64,000 nucleotides of DNA from Nocardia transvalensis (GCF_015477765.1 NZ_JADLQQ010000012.1:124001-188000); one strand, 5' to 3'. Shown: positions 7,954 to 17,122, counted from the first letter of the stretch. Numbers and translations: made by a program. The notes: generated from the letters alone by a model not told the origin.

Positions 7954-9321
7954 ATGGCAACACCACAGTCCGTCGACGCCCGGTTGCCGATGTCGCAGCT
8001 GCTGCTTTTCGGCATCCAGCACGTGCTCATCATGTATACCGGGTGCGTCACCGTACCCCTGGTCTTCGGCGCGGCCGTCGGGCTGGACCGGCCCACGATC
8101 GGCATTCTGATCAGCGCCGACCTGCTGGTGGCCGGAGTGATCACCGTCGTGCAGAGCCTGGGGATCGGCCGGGCGGTGGGCGCTCGATTGCCGATCATCT
8201 GCGGAGCCACCTTCGTGGCGCTGACCCCGATGATCCTCATCGCGAAAGAGTACGGCCTGCCCGCGGTGTACGGGTCGATGCTGATCGGCGGCCTGGTGGG
8301 TGTCGCGCTGGCCTGGCCGTTCGCGATGATCGTGCGGTTCTTTCCGGCCCTGGTGTCGGGCACGGTGCTGACCGTGGTCGGGATCTCGCTGATCGGGGTC
8401 GCGGGCGGGCTGGTCGTGGGCACCGATCCGCAGGACGCCTCGTTCGGTGACCCGGCCCGTATCGCGGTTGCCGCGGTGGTGCTGGCGATCGCGGTCGGAT
8501 TCACCTGCCTGGCCCGGGGCGTGTGGTCGCAGCTGGGGGTGCTGGTGGCGCTGATTTGCGGTGTGGTGCTGGCGATTCCGCTGGGGCTGATGCAGCTGGG
8601 CGAGGTGTCGGGGGCGGCCTGGTTCGGGTTGCCGCATCCGTTCTACTTCGGTGCACCGCAGTTTCCGATCGCCGGTGTGGTGGCGATGAGCGTGGCGATC
8701 GCGGTGGTGTTCGCCGAATCGACGGCCAGCCTGCTGGCGATCAGCGAGATCACCGGAAAGCGGCTCGGACGCGGCGATATCGCGCGCGGTTTGGCCGGGG
8801 ATGGGGTGTCGGCGGTGCTTGCCGGTGTGTTCAGCTCCTTCGTCGACACCATCTTCAATCAGAATGTCGGCGCGGTCGCCACCACGCGGGTGTTCAGCCG
8901 CTATGTGACCGCGGTCAGCGGCGTGATTCTCGTTGTGCTGGGCCTGCTTCCGCGGTTCGGTGCGGTGGTCGCCGCCGTACCCGGCCCCGTCGTCGGTGGC
9001 GTCGGGTTGGTGCTGTTCGCCACCATCACCGTCGTCGGCATCGATACCCTGCGCAAGGCCGATCTCGGTGATCGGGTGAACTTCACGATCGTGGCGGTGT
9101 CGATAGGTGTGGGCCTGATACCCGTCCTCACCCCGGGTATGTTCGACAAGTTCCCGTCCGCCGCGCAGATCCTGCTCACCAGCGGTATCACCCTCGCCGC
9201 GGTCACATCCTTCGCGCTCAATATGTTGTTCAACCATACCCGGGTCGGCGTCTTCGCCCGCCGCACCACGGCCGAAACAACGACTGCCGCAGGAGAATCC
9301 AATGACGCCGTCGCAGCCTGA
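7954..9321 (+). CDS. NCS2-family uric acid/xanthine permease
   Basis: A 455-residue membrane protein with about 14 hydrophobic segments. NCS2 marks are visible: the Gln-His pair in GIQHVLIMYTG in segment 1, FAEST in segment 8, and the NQNVGAVATTRV motif in segment 10, all of which line the purine site in known members. It should import urate or xanthine by cation symport. It is next to uricase (divergent) and overlaps the oxygenase gene downstream by 20 bases, so import and oxidation are probably co-expressed. Family assignment is strong; substrate choice between urate and xanthine rests on context. Confidence 0.9.
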   Translation: MATPQSVDARLPMSQLLLFGIQHVLIMYTGCVTVPLVFGAAVGLDRPTIGILISADLLVAGVITVVQSLGIGRAVGARLPIICGATFVALTPMILIAKEYGLPAVYGSMLIGGLVGVALAWPFAMIVRFFPALVSGTVLTVVGISLIGVAGGLVVGTDPQDASFGDPARIAVAAVVLAIAVGFTCLARGVWSQLGVLVALICGVVLAIPLGLMQLGEVSGAAWFGLPHPFYFGAPQFPIAGVVAMSVAIAVVFAESTASLLAISEITGKRLGRGDIARGLAGDGVSAVLAGVFSSFVDTIFNQNVGAVATTRVFSRYVTAVSGVILVVLGLLPRFGAVVAAVPGPVVGGVGLVLFATITVVGIDTLRKADLGDRVNFTIVAVSIGVGLIPVLTPGMFDKFPSAAQILLTSGITLAAVTSFALNMLFNHTRVGVFARRTTAETTTAAGESNDAVAA

Positions 9322-10351
9322 TGCGTTCGAGGTGCCCGTCGTCGATATCACCGCCTTCGTCGGCGGCGGTACCGACGCCGAGCGTGATCGCGTGGTGCGC
9401 GAGGTGGATGACGCCTGCGCCCACGTGGGTTTCCTGCAGATTCTCGGTCACGGCATCCCCGACGACGTGCAGGCGGGGCTTGCCCGGGCCATGGACGGGC
9501 TCTTCGGCAGCGCACCGGAGTTCAAGAATTCCTACCGCGTCACCGGTGCCAATCGCGGCTACAGCCCGCCCAAGAGCGAGTCGCTGAGCCTGACCGTGGG
9601 TATCGAATCGGCCGCGCGGATGAACGATTTCTTCGAGGCGTTCAATGTGGGTGTCGAGGCCCGGTCGTTCGCCGGGCTGGGACTGTCCGAGGACGACTAC
9701 GGCCTCAATGTATGGCCCGACGTCGACGGTTTCGAGGCCGCGGTCCAGACCTACTTCGGCCATGCCGCCCGGGTGGCCCGCACGCTCACCACCATTTTCG
9801 CCGCCGCGCTCGGACTGGAGCCGGACTTCTTCTCCGCCCTCACCGACCATTCGATCGATGTGCTGCGCATGAACAACTATGCGCTGCCCCCGGGCACCAG
9901 GGTCGAGGTGGGCGAGCTGATCGGGATGGGCGAGCACACCGATTTCGGCATCGTGACGGTGCTGTGGGCCGATCGCGTCCCGGGCCTGCAGGTGCTCGGC
10001 GGCGACGGCCGCTGGCACGACGTGGTCCCGGAACCCGGTGCGCTGCTGGTGAATCTGGGCGATCTGACCGCCCGCCTCACCAATGATCGGTGGCTGTCGA
10101 CCCTGCATCGGGTGAAACCGCCACTGGTCGACGGCACGATCAGGCGCCGTCGCTCGGCCGCGTTCTTCCACGACGGCAACGCCGACGCGGTGATCGCCAC
10201 CCTGCCCAGCCATATCGGCGCCGACGGTTACGCCTACGAACCCATCATGGTTCGCGACCACATCGCCGCCAAGCTCGCCGGTTCCCGCCAGGGCCGGATC
10301 AACCCGAATGCCCGCCGCGAGGCCGCCCGCGTCCACTCCGCACTGGAATAG
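9302..10351 (+). CDS. 2-oxoglutarate/Fe(II) dioxygenase, isopenicillin N synthase-like
   Basis: A 349-residue protein with the N-terminal DIOX_N region and the jelly-roll oxygenase core. Iron ligands are His212 and Asp214 in GEHTDFG and His269 in STLHRV. The 2-oxoglutarate clamp is Arg283 and Ser285 in RRRRSAAFF. Its ATG lies inside the end of the permease gene (20-base overlap, different frame), so translation is coupled to that of a purine permease. That suggests a substrate in purine or related nitrogen metabolism. Members of this family modify very diverse small molecules, so the substrate is unknown. It is not the fungal xanthine dioxygenase type, which belongs to the TauD branch. Confidence 0.85.
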   Translation: MTPSQPDAFEVPVVDITAFVGGGTDAERDRVVREVDDACAHVGFLQILGHGIPDDVQAGLARAMDGLFGSAPEFKNSYRVTGANRGYSPPKSESLSLTVGIESAARMNDFFEAFNVGVEARSFAGLGLSEDDYGLNVWPDVDGFEAAVQTYFGHAARVARTLTTIFAAALGLEPDFFSALTDHSIDVLRMNNYALPPGTRVEVGELIGMGEHTDFGIVTVLWADRVPGLQVLGGDGRWHDVVPEPGALLVNLGDLTARLTNDRWLSTLHRVKPPLVDGTIRRRRSAAFFHDGNADAVIATLPSHIGADGYAYEPIMVRDHIAAKLAGSRQGRINPNARREAARVHSALE

Positions 10352-10378
10352 CCTCTGCTGCAGCGGACTTCGCCTCCG

Positions 10379-10819
10379 TCAACGGTAGGCACGTATTTTC
10401 GTCCGGAGGGCTTCCTCGAAGTCGCCGGGGTGTACTCCCGCTCGCTCCAGCTCTCGGGTGGCCAGGCACTCGCGATTGCCCAGGATCGCCAGTTGCAGGT
10501 GTTCGACGCCGATGAACTCGTGCTTCAACGCACGGGCGATATTGCCTGCGGCGATGAGGGTTCCATGATGCTCGATCGGTGGGTGGTAGTCGGGGGAGTT
10601 CATCGCCGCGCTCAACGTGTCGGCGATGGCGTCCGGCTCGACTCCGGTGACGGCCAGCACCTTCGTGGGTATCGAGTACGGGTTGTACAGGATGGCCAAC
10701 TGGATGTGCTCGGGCCCGACGCCGGTGTGCGCGCGCTCGCGGGCCACCGCCTCCGCATAGCCGAGGACCCAGTGGGCGCGTGGCGTCACGGTGAGCGCCT
10801 CGTTCGAGGGTGTCATCAT
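10379..10819 (-). CDS. Clp N-terminal repeat domain protein
   Basis: A 146-residue protein built mostly of two Clp_N-like repeats: one around HTGVGPEHIQLAILY and one around EFIGVEHLQLAILGN. There is no AAA+ ATPase part, so it is a stand-alone adaptor-like domain as found in small ClpC-related proteins. The start is the Met-Met pair at 10819; the upstream frame is not supported. It lies 39 bases after the moaE stop on the same strand and could be read through from the moa operon. What it binds is not known. Confidence 0.75.
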   Translation of the reverse strand: MMTPSNEALTVTPRAHWVLGYAEAVARERAHTGVGPEHIQLAILYNPYSIPTKVLAVTGVEPDAIADTLSAAMNSPDYHPPIEHHGTLIAAGNIARALKHEFIGVEHLQLAILGNRECLATRELERAGVHPGDFEEALRTKIRAYR

Positions 10820-10857
10820 CCGATCATGGCGTCGAACGGTCTGCGCGACAAGCGGCG

Positions 10858-11283
10858 TCACCCGCAGGCGTTCACCCACTCCGACAGGCCGTCGGCGAAC
10901 AGCTGGCGCTTCCAGATGGGGACCTCGTGTTTGATCCGGTCGACCAGATCCGCGCAGGTGGTGAAGGCCTCGGCGCGGTGTGGTGCGGCCACGGCGACCA
11001 CGATGGCGAGATCGCCGACGGTGAGGTCGCCAACGCGATGAACGGCGGCGACGGGCAGGCCCGAGGATTCGGCGACCTCGGCGCAGACGCGCCGCAGGAA
11101 TTGTTCGGCCTGCGGATGTGCGGAGTATTCCAGGGCCGAGACCGCCTGCCCGCCATCGTGATTGCGGACCTTGCCGGTGAAGACCACCACCGCGCCGTAT
11201 TCCGGGCCGGTCACCGCCTGCTCGACCTCGTCGGGACGCAACGGCTGATCGCTCATGCGCGCCGAGCGGACCGGGTCAGTCAT
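10858..11283 (-). CDS. moaE: Molybdopterin synthase catalytic subunit MoaE
   Basis: A 141-residue large subunit of molybdopterin synthase, which moves sulphur from MoaD thiocarboxylate onto precursor Z (cPMP). Motifs are GAVVVFTGKVRNHDGG, ALEYSAHPQAE, VHRVGDLTVGD and the C-terminal IKHEVPIWKRQ with the conserved lysines. ATG 11283 overlaps the end of moaCB by 8 bases, indicating coupling; an in-frame ATG ten codons later is possible. It is the third gene of the moeA-moaCB-moaE operon. Its partner MoaD is in the divergent moaA-moaD operon. Confidence 0.93.
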   Translation of the reverse strand: MTDPVRSARMSDQPLRPDEVEQAVTGPEYGAVVVFTGKVRNHDGGQAVSALEYSAHPQAEQFLRRVCAEVAESSGLPVAAVHRVGDLTVGDLAIVVAVAAPHRAEAFTTCADLVDRIKHEVPIWKRQLFADGLSEWVNACG

Positions 11284-12433
11284 GGCTGCCTCCTCCGGCG
11301 ACCTGGGCCAGCAGGTGGTCCAGCAGGGGTTCCAGCACGGCGATCCCGTCACGCACACCGCCAGGCGAGCCGGGCAGGTTGATGACGACCGTGTGGCCCG
11401 CCAGACCCGCGACGCCGCGGCTGAGGGCGGCCAGCGGGAAGGTGGCGGTGCCGCGCAGGCGAATGGTTTCGGCCACGCCGGGCAGTTCCCGGTCCAGCAC
11501 GGCCAAGGTGGCCTCGGGGGTGGAGTCGGTGGGAGAGGCGCCGGTGCCGCCGGTGGTGATCACCAGGCCCGGTTCGCCGCTCAAACCATCCGCGAGCCCG
11601 GCCGCGATGTCGGCGTCGGCGTACACCAGCGGCCCGCGCACCGAGAAACCGCGTCCGACAAGCCATTCCACGAGTACCGGCCCGGTCTTGTCCACGCGAG
11701 TACCGGCCGCCGCGCCGGTGGACGCGACGACGACCACGGCAGTCCGCGAGCCTTCTGCGGTTGCGGCCGGGCCTGTCGCTGCAGCCGGGGCTGCGGACGT
11801 GGTGGTTGTTGTGGCTGGGCCCGTGGTTGTGGCTGGGCCCGTGGTTGTGGTCGGGGCGTGGGTGTGCTGTGCATCGCGGGCGTGCTGTGCATCGGTTTCA
11901 CGGCTCACGGTCGCGACGTGCGAGTGCGAAACAGCTTGCGCCTCAGTGTCTCCGGGGTGCCCCTCGGGGCGTTCCCAATGGCCGTGCTTGCCACCGTCTT
12001 TCGTCAGAAGCCGCACACCGCTGAGCACGGCTGCCGGGTCCACTGCTTTCACCATGTCGTGCAGGGTGAGCCCGGCGACGGCGACGGCGGTGAGCGCCTC
12101 CATCTCGACTCCGGTGGGCCCCTTGGTCTTCGCGGTGGCCTCGATGGTGATGGATTCCTCGGTGAAACCGAAGTGCACCTGCACCGACGACAGCGCCAGC
12201 TGATGGCACAGCGGAATCAGCTCGGAGGTCTTCTTCGCGCCCGAGATCCCGGCGAGGCGGGCGGTGGTCAGCACGTCGGCCTTCGGCATGTCGTCGGCCT
12301 GCACCAGCTCGACCACCTCGGCGGTGGTGCGCAGCTCCCCGGCGGCGACCGCGACCCGGGTGGTGTCGGATTTGGCGCTCACGTCGACCATGCGTGCGCG
12401 GCCCTCGGCATCGACATGCGACAACTCGCTCAT
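11276..12433 (-). CDS. Fused MoaC-MoaB molybdenum cofactor biosynthesis protein
   Basis: One 385-residue chain carries two enzymes. Residues 1-155 are MoaC (cPMP synthase) with KADVLTTARLAGISGAKKT, LIPLCHQL and TGVEMEALT. Residues about 225-380 are the MoaB/MogA adenylyltransferase fold with TTGGTGASPTDSTPEAT and NLPGSPGGVRDG. The linker, about residues 160-225, is rich in His and Thr and contains near-repeats of TTTGPAT, so it is probably disordered. MoaC acts early and MogA late in the pathway, so the fusion links non-consecutive steps. The ATG overlaps the moeA stop by 4 bases. MoaC-MoaB fusions are known in actinobacteria. Confidence 0.92.
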   Translation of the reverse strand: MSELSHVDAEGRARMVDVSAKSDTTRVAVAAGELRTTAEVVELVQADDMPKADVLTTARLAGISGAKKTSELIPLCHQLALSSVQVHFGFTEESITIEATAKTKGPTGVEMEALTAVAVAGLTLHDMVKAVDPAAVLSGVRLLTKDGGKHGHWERPEGHPGDTEAQAVSHSHVATVSRETDAQHARDAQHTHAPTTTTGPATTTGPATTTTTSAAPAAATGPAATAEGSRTAVVVVASTGAAAGTRVDKTGPVLVEWLVGRGFSVRGPLVYADADIAAGLADGLSGEPGLVITTGGTGASPTDSTPEATLAVLDRELPGVAETIRLRGTATFPLAALSRGVAGLAGHTVVINLPGSPGGVRDGIAVLEPLLDHLLAQVAGGGSHD

Positions 12434-13635
12434 AGCTCCCAGACTTTCACAATCGCGCCCGCCGCCAGTTCGGTGGTCTCCGCCGGAACATCGATCAGCA
12501 CATCGGCCTGCGCCATCGCGGCCACCAGATGCGATCCCGGTCCCGACGCCAGCGCCACCCCGTCGGCCGCCAGCCGACCACGCAGGAACTGCCTGCGTCC
12601 CGCCGGTGAGCGCACCGAATCCAGCAGTGTCACATCGGCTTTCGCGATCGTCAGCAGGCCGGACAGCTCGCGCAGCACGGGCCGGGCGAATACCTCGAAC
12701 GACACCATCGTGCTCACCGGGTTGCCCGGGAAGCTCAGCACCGGAACACCGTCGACGACCGTCACCCCCTGCGGCCCACCGGGTTGCACCGCCACCGCGC
12801 CGAATTCCCCACCGCGCGCGGCCAACACGTCCTTGACCACCTCGAAATCGCCCTTGGACACCCCGCCGGAGGTGAAGACCACATCGGCGGATTCGACGGC
12901 CGCGGACAGTTTCGCGCCGAACTCCGCCGCATCGTCACGGCTGTGCTCGACCGAGACCACCTCGACACCGTTGGCCGCCAGCGCGGCCCCCAGCGCGATG
13001 CCGTTGGAGTTGTAGATCTGCCCGGGCTGCAACGGCGTACCGGCGGGCATCAGCTCGTCGCCGGTGGTGAGCACGGCCGCCCGCACGCGCCGGAACACCG
13101 GCAGCGTGGCCAGCCCGACCGCCGCCAGTGCCGCGATGTGCCGGGGTGCGAGCAGTGTCCCGGCCGACACCAGCAGGTCCCCCGCGCGCACATCGGTCCC
13201 CGGTTCCCGGACGAAATCACCCGCCGTGCGGCCGCGCTCGATGGTGACGGTCGTGTCGTCGGCGCGAGTGTCCTCCACCGGCACCACGCAGTCGGCGCCC
13301 GGCGGGATCGGCGCACCCGTCATCACCTTCATCACCGCGCCCGCGGGCAGCGGCGTCTGCCCCGCTTGCCCGGCCGCAACCACTCCGGCCAGCGGCAGTG
13401 TCACCGGCGTCACGGCCACCGATTCGGCACGCACCGCATATCCGTCCATCCCGGAATTGCGGAACACCGGTAGGTCCACCGGCGCCCGGACGTCCGAGGC
13501 GAGCAATCGGCCCAGCGCATCGGTCATCGCGACGTCGTCGACATCGCGCAGCGCGAGCGGGCGCAGCAATTGCTCCACGCGCCGGCGGTGGTCGTCGACC
13601 GACCGGGCCGTGGCGGTAGCGGGCCGGGTATCCAT
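12430..13635 (-). CDS. moeA: Molybdopterin molybdotransferase MoeA
   Basis: A 401-residue enzyme that inserts molybdate into adenylated molybdopterin, releasing AMP. The domains are in the usual order: the N-terminal part with NSGMDGYAV, the substrate region with TGAPIPPGADCVVP, the MogA-like fold with TTGDEL, TSGGVSKGDFEVVKDV and SFPGNPVSTMVSF, and a C-terminal beta domain. It is the first gene of the minus-strand moco operon and diverges from moaA with only about 77 bases between starts, so the two promoters overlap. Confidence 0.94.
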   Translation of the reverse strand: MDTRPATATARSVDDHRRRVEQLLRPLALRDVDDVAMTDALGRLLASDVRAPVDLPVFRNSGMDGYAVRAESVAVTPVTLPLAGVVAAGQAGQTPLPAGAVMKVMTGAPIPPGADCVVPVEDTRADDTTVTIERGRTAGDFVREPGTDVRAGDLLVSAGTLLAPRHIAALAAVGLATLPVFRRVRAAVLTTGDELMPAGTPLQPGQIYNSNGIALGAALAANGVEVVSVEHSRDDAAEFGAKLSAAVESADVVFTSGGVSKGDFEVVKDVLAARGGEFGAVAVQPGGPQGVTVVDGVPVLSFPGNPVSTMVSFEVFARPVLRELSGLLTIAKADVTLLDSVRSPAGRRQFLRGRLAADGVALASGPGSHLVAAMAQADVLIDVPAETTELAAGAIVKVWEL

Positions 13636-13712
13636 GCCGCCAGCCTAATCGCCGCAGGTGCGGGCCAGGTTCGTAGCTTCCTCCGAAGCACATGTCGGCG
13701 AAGGTGGCAATA

Positions 13713-14780
13713 ATGGGTGCCGTGACCGTGGTTGTGATGGGCATTCCCGCTGTGCGAGGCAAGCAGCCTCGGCTCGACGGGCGGCCCGACACTCCCTATT
13801 TGGTCGATCGCTTCGGGCGGGTGGCCCGCGACCTGCGGGTGTCCATCACCGAGAAGTGCTCGCTGCGCTGTACATACTGCATGCCCGAGGAGGGTCTGCC
13901 CGCCATTCCCGCCGACGAGTTGCTCTCGGCGGAGGAGATCGTGCGGGTCGTCGCGCTGGCCGTGCGCGAGCTGGGGGTGCACGAGGTCCGGTTCACCGGT
14001 GGTGAGCCGCTCATGCGCCGCGACCTGGAGCAGATCATCGCCGGCTGCCGCGCCGCCGTGCCCGAGGTTCCGCTGGCCATGACCACCAACGCCGTCGGCC
14101 TCGAGCATCGCGCGGCCGCGCTGGCGCGCGCGGGGCTGGGCCGCGTGAACGTGTCCCTGGACACCGTCGACCGCACCGGTTTCGCCCGGCTCACCCGCCG
14201 TGACCGGCTCGAGTCGGTGCTGGCCGGAATCCGCACCGCCCAGCGGGTGGGCCTGGCCCCGGTCAAGGTGAATGCGGTGCTCATGCGCGAAACCCTGTCC
14301 GGCGCACCCGATCTGCTGCAGTGGTGCCTGGACGAGGGGTGCGAGCTGCGGTTCATCGAGGAGATGCCGCTCGACGCCGACCACGAATGGGCGCGGGCGA
14401 ATATGGTCACCGCCGCCGAACTGCTGGATGTGCTCGGCACACGGTTCACCCTGACCGAGATCGGCCGCCCCGATCCCGCGGCCCCGGCGGAGAACTGGCT
14501 GGTGAACGGCGGCCCGGCCACCGTCGGCATCATCGCGTCGGTGACCCGTAAATTCTGCGGCGACTGCGACCGCACCCGCCTGACCGCCGACGGCATGATC
14601 CGCTCCTGCCTGTTCAGCGATCAGGAATACGATCTGCGCACGCCGCTGCGGGCGGGTGCGAGCGACGACGAGCTGGCCACCCTGTGGCGCGGCGCGATGT
14701 GGAACAAATGGGCCGGGCACGGCATCGACGCCGACGGCTTCGTGCCCCCGGAACGAACGATGGGAGCCATCGGTGGTTGA
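13713..14780 (+). CDS. moaA: GTP 3',8-cyclase MoaA (radical SAM)
   Basis: First enzyme of molybdenum cofactor synthesis. The N-terminal radical-SAM cluster site is CSLRCTYC, followed by FTGGEPLMRRDL; the C-terminal cluster site is FCGDCDRTRLTADGMIRSC. The protein ends in GAIGG, the conserved di-glycine that helps activity. The ATG at 13713 has AAGG 8 bases upstream and gives 355 residues; ATG 13692 is in frame but lacks a ribosome site. The end overlaps moaD by 8 bases. It shares its control region with moeA. Confidence 0.94.
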   Translation: MGAVTVVVMGIPAVRGKQPRLDGRPDTPYLVDRFGRVARDLRVSITEKCSLRCTYCMPEEGLPAIPADELLSAEEIVRVVALAVRELGVHEVRFTGGEPLMRRDLEQIIAGCRAAVPEVPLAMTTNAVGLEHRAAALARAGLGRVNVSLDTVDRTGFARLTRRDRLESVLAGIRTAQRVGLAPVKVNAVLMRETLSGAPDLLQWCLDEGCELRFIEEMPLDADHEWARANMVTAAELLDVLGTRFTLTEIGRPDPAAPAENWLVNGGPATVGIIASVTRKFCGDCDRTRLTADGMIRSCLFSDQEYDLRTPLRAGASDDELATLWRGAMWNKWAGHGIDADGFVPPERTMGAIGG

Positions 14781-15015
14781 GGTCCGCTATTTCGCCGCGA
14801 TCGCCGACGCGGTCGGCAAGGACAGCGAACGGCTCGACCTTCCCGCCGACGCCACCATCGCCGATCTGCGCCGGACCTTGACCACCACGTACGGTCCCGG
14901 CCTCGACCCGATGCTGAAGGTCTGCGCATTCCTCGTCGGTGACGAACTCACCCGAGACGGGGCCACCCCGCTCACCTCCCGTGTGGACGTGCTGCCACCT
15001 TTCGCGGGCGGATAG
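14773..15015 (+). CDS. moaD: Molybdopterin synthase sulphur carrier MoaD
   Basis: An 80-residue ubiquitin-like protein that overlaps the moaA end. It starts at a GTG (VVEVRYFAAIAD) and ends in LPPFAGG; the terminal Gly-Gly is adenylated and converted to the thiocarboxylate that serves MoaE. Length and fold pattern match MoaD. The moeB-type activating enzyme is not in the window. Confidence 0.92.
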   Translation: MVEVRYFAAIADAVGKDSERLDLPADATIADLRRTLTTTYGPGLDPMLKVCAFLVGDELTRDGATPLTSRVDVLPPFAGG

Positions 15016-15146
15016 GCGGATATCCCTCCGGCAACGCGCGAACAGCCCAAAAAATCTTCGCCGCCGATGTAGAAACTGCGCACCTGCGTTCGTCGTCAGG
15101 GTGAGAGGAGTACCGGACTCCTCCGCGACGAGGAAGGATGACGGAC

Positions 15147-15860
15147 ATGCACTACCTGGCGCTGATGTTCGCACGCGAGGACGGCTCGACCCCCGGGCCC
15201 GACACCCCGGAATTCGCCGCCGAGGTCGCGCGCTACGCCGAATTCGAGGAGCGGGCAGGCCGCGCGGTCGCGGGCGGGCACGCGCTGTATCCGGCGGCCA
15301 CGGCGGTCCATCTGCGGCGGCCGAAGGACGAGACCCTGGTGTCCGACGGTCCGTTCACCGAACAGGCCGAGGTGGTCGGCGGCTTCTACGTCTTCGACTG
15401 TGCCGATCTCGACGATGCCATCCAGTTCGCGCGGCAGCTGCCCGCGGCGGAGCAGGGCACGGTGGAGGTGCGGCCGATGGTGCAGTGGGACGCACCGAAG
15501 GACCTCGGCGCGGACGGCTGGCTCGCGCTGCTGTGGGAGAAGCCCGAGGCGGTGATCGTGCCCGACACTCCGGAGTGGAAGGCGGCCATCGTCGAACACG
15601 AACGGTTCGCCGAGAAGGCGGGGGCGGCCATCCGCGGCGGGGGCGCTGTGCATCCGCCCACGACCGCCACCACCGTGCGGGTGCGCGAGGGTGAATTGCT
15701 GCTCAGCGACGGGCCGTTCGCCGAATCCGCGGAGATCGTCGATGGCTTGTACGTGCTGGCGGCGCGCGATGAGAAACAGGCGATCGATCTCGCCGCGCAG
15801 ATCCCGATCGGTCCCACCGGGCGCACCGAGGTCCGCCGGATCGTGGATCTCGACGACTGA
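15147..15860 (+). CDS. Tandem YCII/DGPF-domain protein linked to an ECF sigma factor
   Basis: A 237-residue protein with two copies of the YCII-related domain, about residues 1-115 and 120-237. Each has the LVSDGPF or LLSDGPF signature plus a GGFYVF/DGLYVL segment. It stands 4 bases before a sigma factor of the ECF42 type; DGPF proteins are the usual partners of that group. Role in signalling or in a side reaction is not known. The ATG at 15147 is 9 to 10 bases after GAGGAAGG; ATG 15138 is too close to it. Confidence 0.85.
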   Translation: MHYLALMFAREDGSTPGPDTPEFAAEVARYAEFEERAGRAVAGGHALYPAATAVHLRRPKDETLVSDGPFTEQAEVVGGFYVFDCADLDDAIQFARQLPAAEQGTVEVRPMVQWDAPKDLGADGWLALLWEKPEAVIVPDTPEWKAAIVEHERFAEKAGAAIRGGGAVHPPTTATTVRVREGELLLSDGPFAESAEIVDGLYVLAARDEKQAIDLAAQIPIGPTGRTEVRRIVDLDD

Positions 15861-15864
15861 CGCG

Positions 15865-17094
15865 ATGGGCTCGGCCGACTATCTCGACGACGTCTACCGG
15901 GCCGAATTCGGCCGGGCCCTCGCCACCGTCGCCCGCCTGGTCGGCGATATCGGCCTGGCCGAGGACGCGGTCCAGGACGCGTTCGCCGACGCGCTGCGCA
16001 CCTGGCCCGCCTCCGGTCCGCCCGCCAATCCGGGCGCCTGGATCACCACCGCGGCCCGCAACCGCGCCCTGGATCGCCTCCGGCGTGAATCCGCCCGGGC
16101 GGCAAAGGAATACACCGCGAGCCGAGAGGCCGCGCCGACCGAGGAACCCGAGGTGTCACCGATCCCGGACGACCAGCTGCGGATGATCTTCACCTGCTGT
16201 CATCCCGCTCTGTCCGCCGAATCGCGGGTCGCGCTGACCCTGCGGCTGGTGTGCGGGCTGCGGACCGCGGAGATCGCCCGGGCCTTTCTGCAGCCCGAAC
16301 ACACCGTGGCACAGCGGTTGAGCCGGGCCAAGGCGAAGATCCGGCAGGCCGGGATTCCGCTGCGCGTGCCGCCCGCGCATCTGCTCGGCGAACGGCTGCC
16401 GAGCGTGCTGTCGTGCATCTACCTGGTGTTCAGCGAGGGCTATTTCGCGACGTCGGGGCCCTCGGCGGTGCGGGACGAGCTGTGCGACGAGGCAATTCGG
16501 CTGGGTCGGCTGCTGTGCGGGCTGCTGCCGGACGAACCGGAGGCCCGCGCCCTGCTGGCGCTGATGCTGTTGAACGACAGCCGCCGCGCCGAACGGCGTT
16601 CCGCCGCAGGGGAACTGGTGCCGCTGGAGGAGCAGGACCGTTCCCGCTGGGACCGGGCCAAGATCCGGGCGGGCCTGAGCTGTCTGGTGTCGGCATCCGA
16701 ACAGGGCGGCAGCGGACCGTATCTGGCCCAGGCGCGGATCGCGGGAGCACATGCAATCGCCCCCAGCTTCGCCGAAACCGACTGGCAGGCCGTGGTTTCC
16801 GCCTACGACGAACTACTGCACTACACAACCTCACCCGCCGTACTGGTGAACCGCGCGGTAGCCGTCGGCTTCCTCCACGGCTTCGACCAGGGCCTGGCAG
16901 CCCTGAACGAAATCGCCGACCACCCCCGCCTCACCGGAACAAACCTGGTAGCCACCACCCGCGCCGACCTACTCCGCCGCGCGGGCCAGTATCCCGCCGC
17001 CGCCACCCACTACCGCCTGGCCCTCACCCAAACCACCAACCCCCAGGTCCGCAACTTCCTCCACCGCCGCCTCACCGAAGTCGACCCACCCTGA
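15865..17094 (+). CDS. ECF42-type sigma factor with C-terminal extension
   Basis: A 409-residue sigma factor. Region 2 covers residues 10-85 (AEDAVQDAFADALRTWP), region 4 lies around LRLVCGLRTAEIARAFLQPE. After residue 180 comes a long helical extension with LPSVLSCIYLVFSEGY and tetratricopeptide-like helices up to the end. Such a tail is typical of ECF42 proteins, which have no anti-sigma factor and are probably controlled through the tail. It is in an operon with the YCII gene. The last 120 codons are unusually rich in CCC and CCG triplets, making that end of the gene very C-rich. Confidence 0.9.
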   Translation: MGSADYLDDVYRAEFGRALATVARLVGDIGLAEDAVQDAFADALRTWPASGPPANPGAWITTAARNRALDRLRRESARAAKEYTASREAAPTEEPEVSPIPDDQLRMIFTCCHPALSAESRVALTLRLVCGLRTAEIARAFLQPEHTVAQRLSRAKAKIRQAGIPLRVPPAHLLGERLPSVLSCIYLVFSEGYFATSGPSAVRDELCDEAIRLGRLLCGLLPDEPEARALLALMLLNDSRRAERRSAAGELVPLEEQDRSRWDRAKIRAGLSCLVSASEQGGSGPYLAQARIAGAHAIAPSFAETDWQAVVSAYDELLHYTTSPAVLVNRAVAVGFLHGFDQGLAALNEIADHPRLTGTNLVATTRADLLRRAGQYPAAATHYRLALTQTTNPQVRNFLHRRLTEVDPP

Positions 17095-17122
17095 GCACCG
17101 CCCCCTCGCGCCGGCCCCACGA

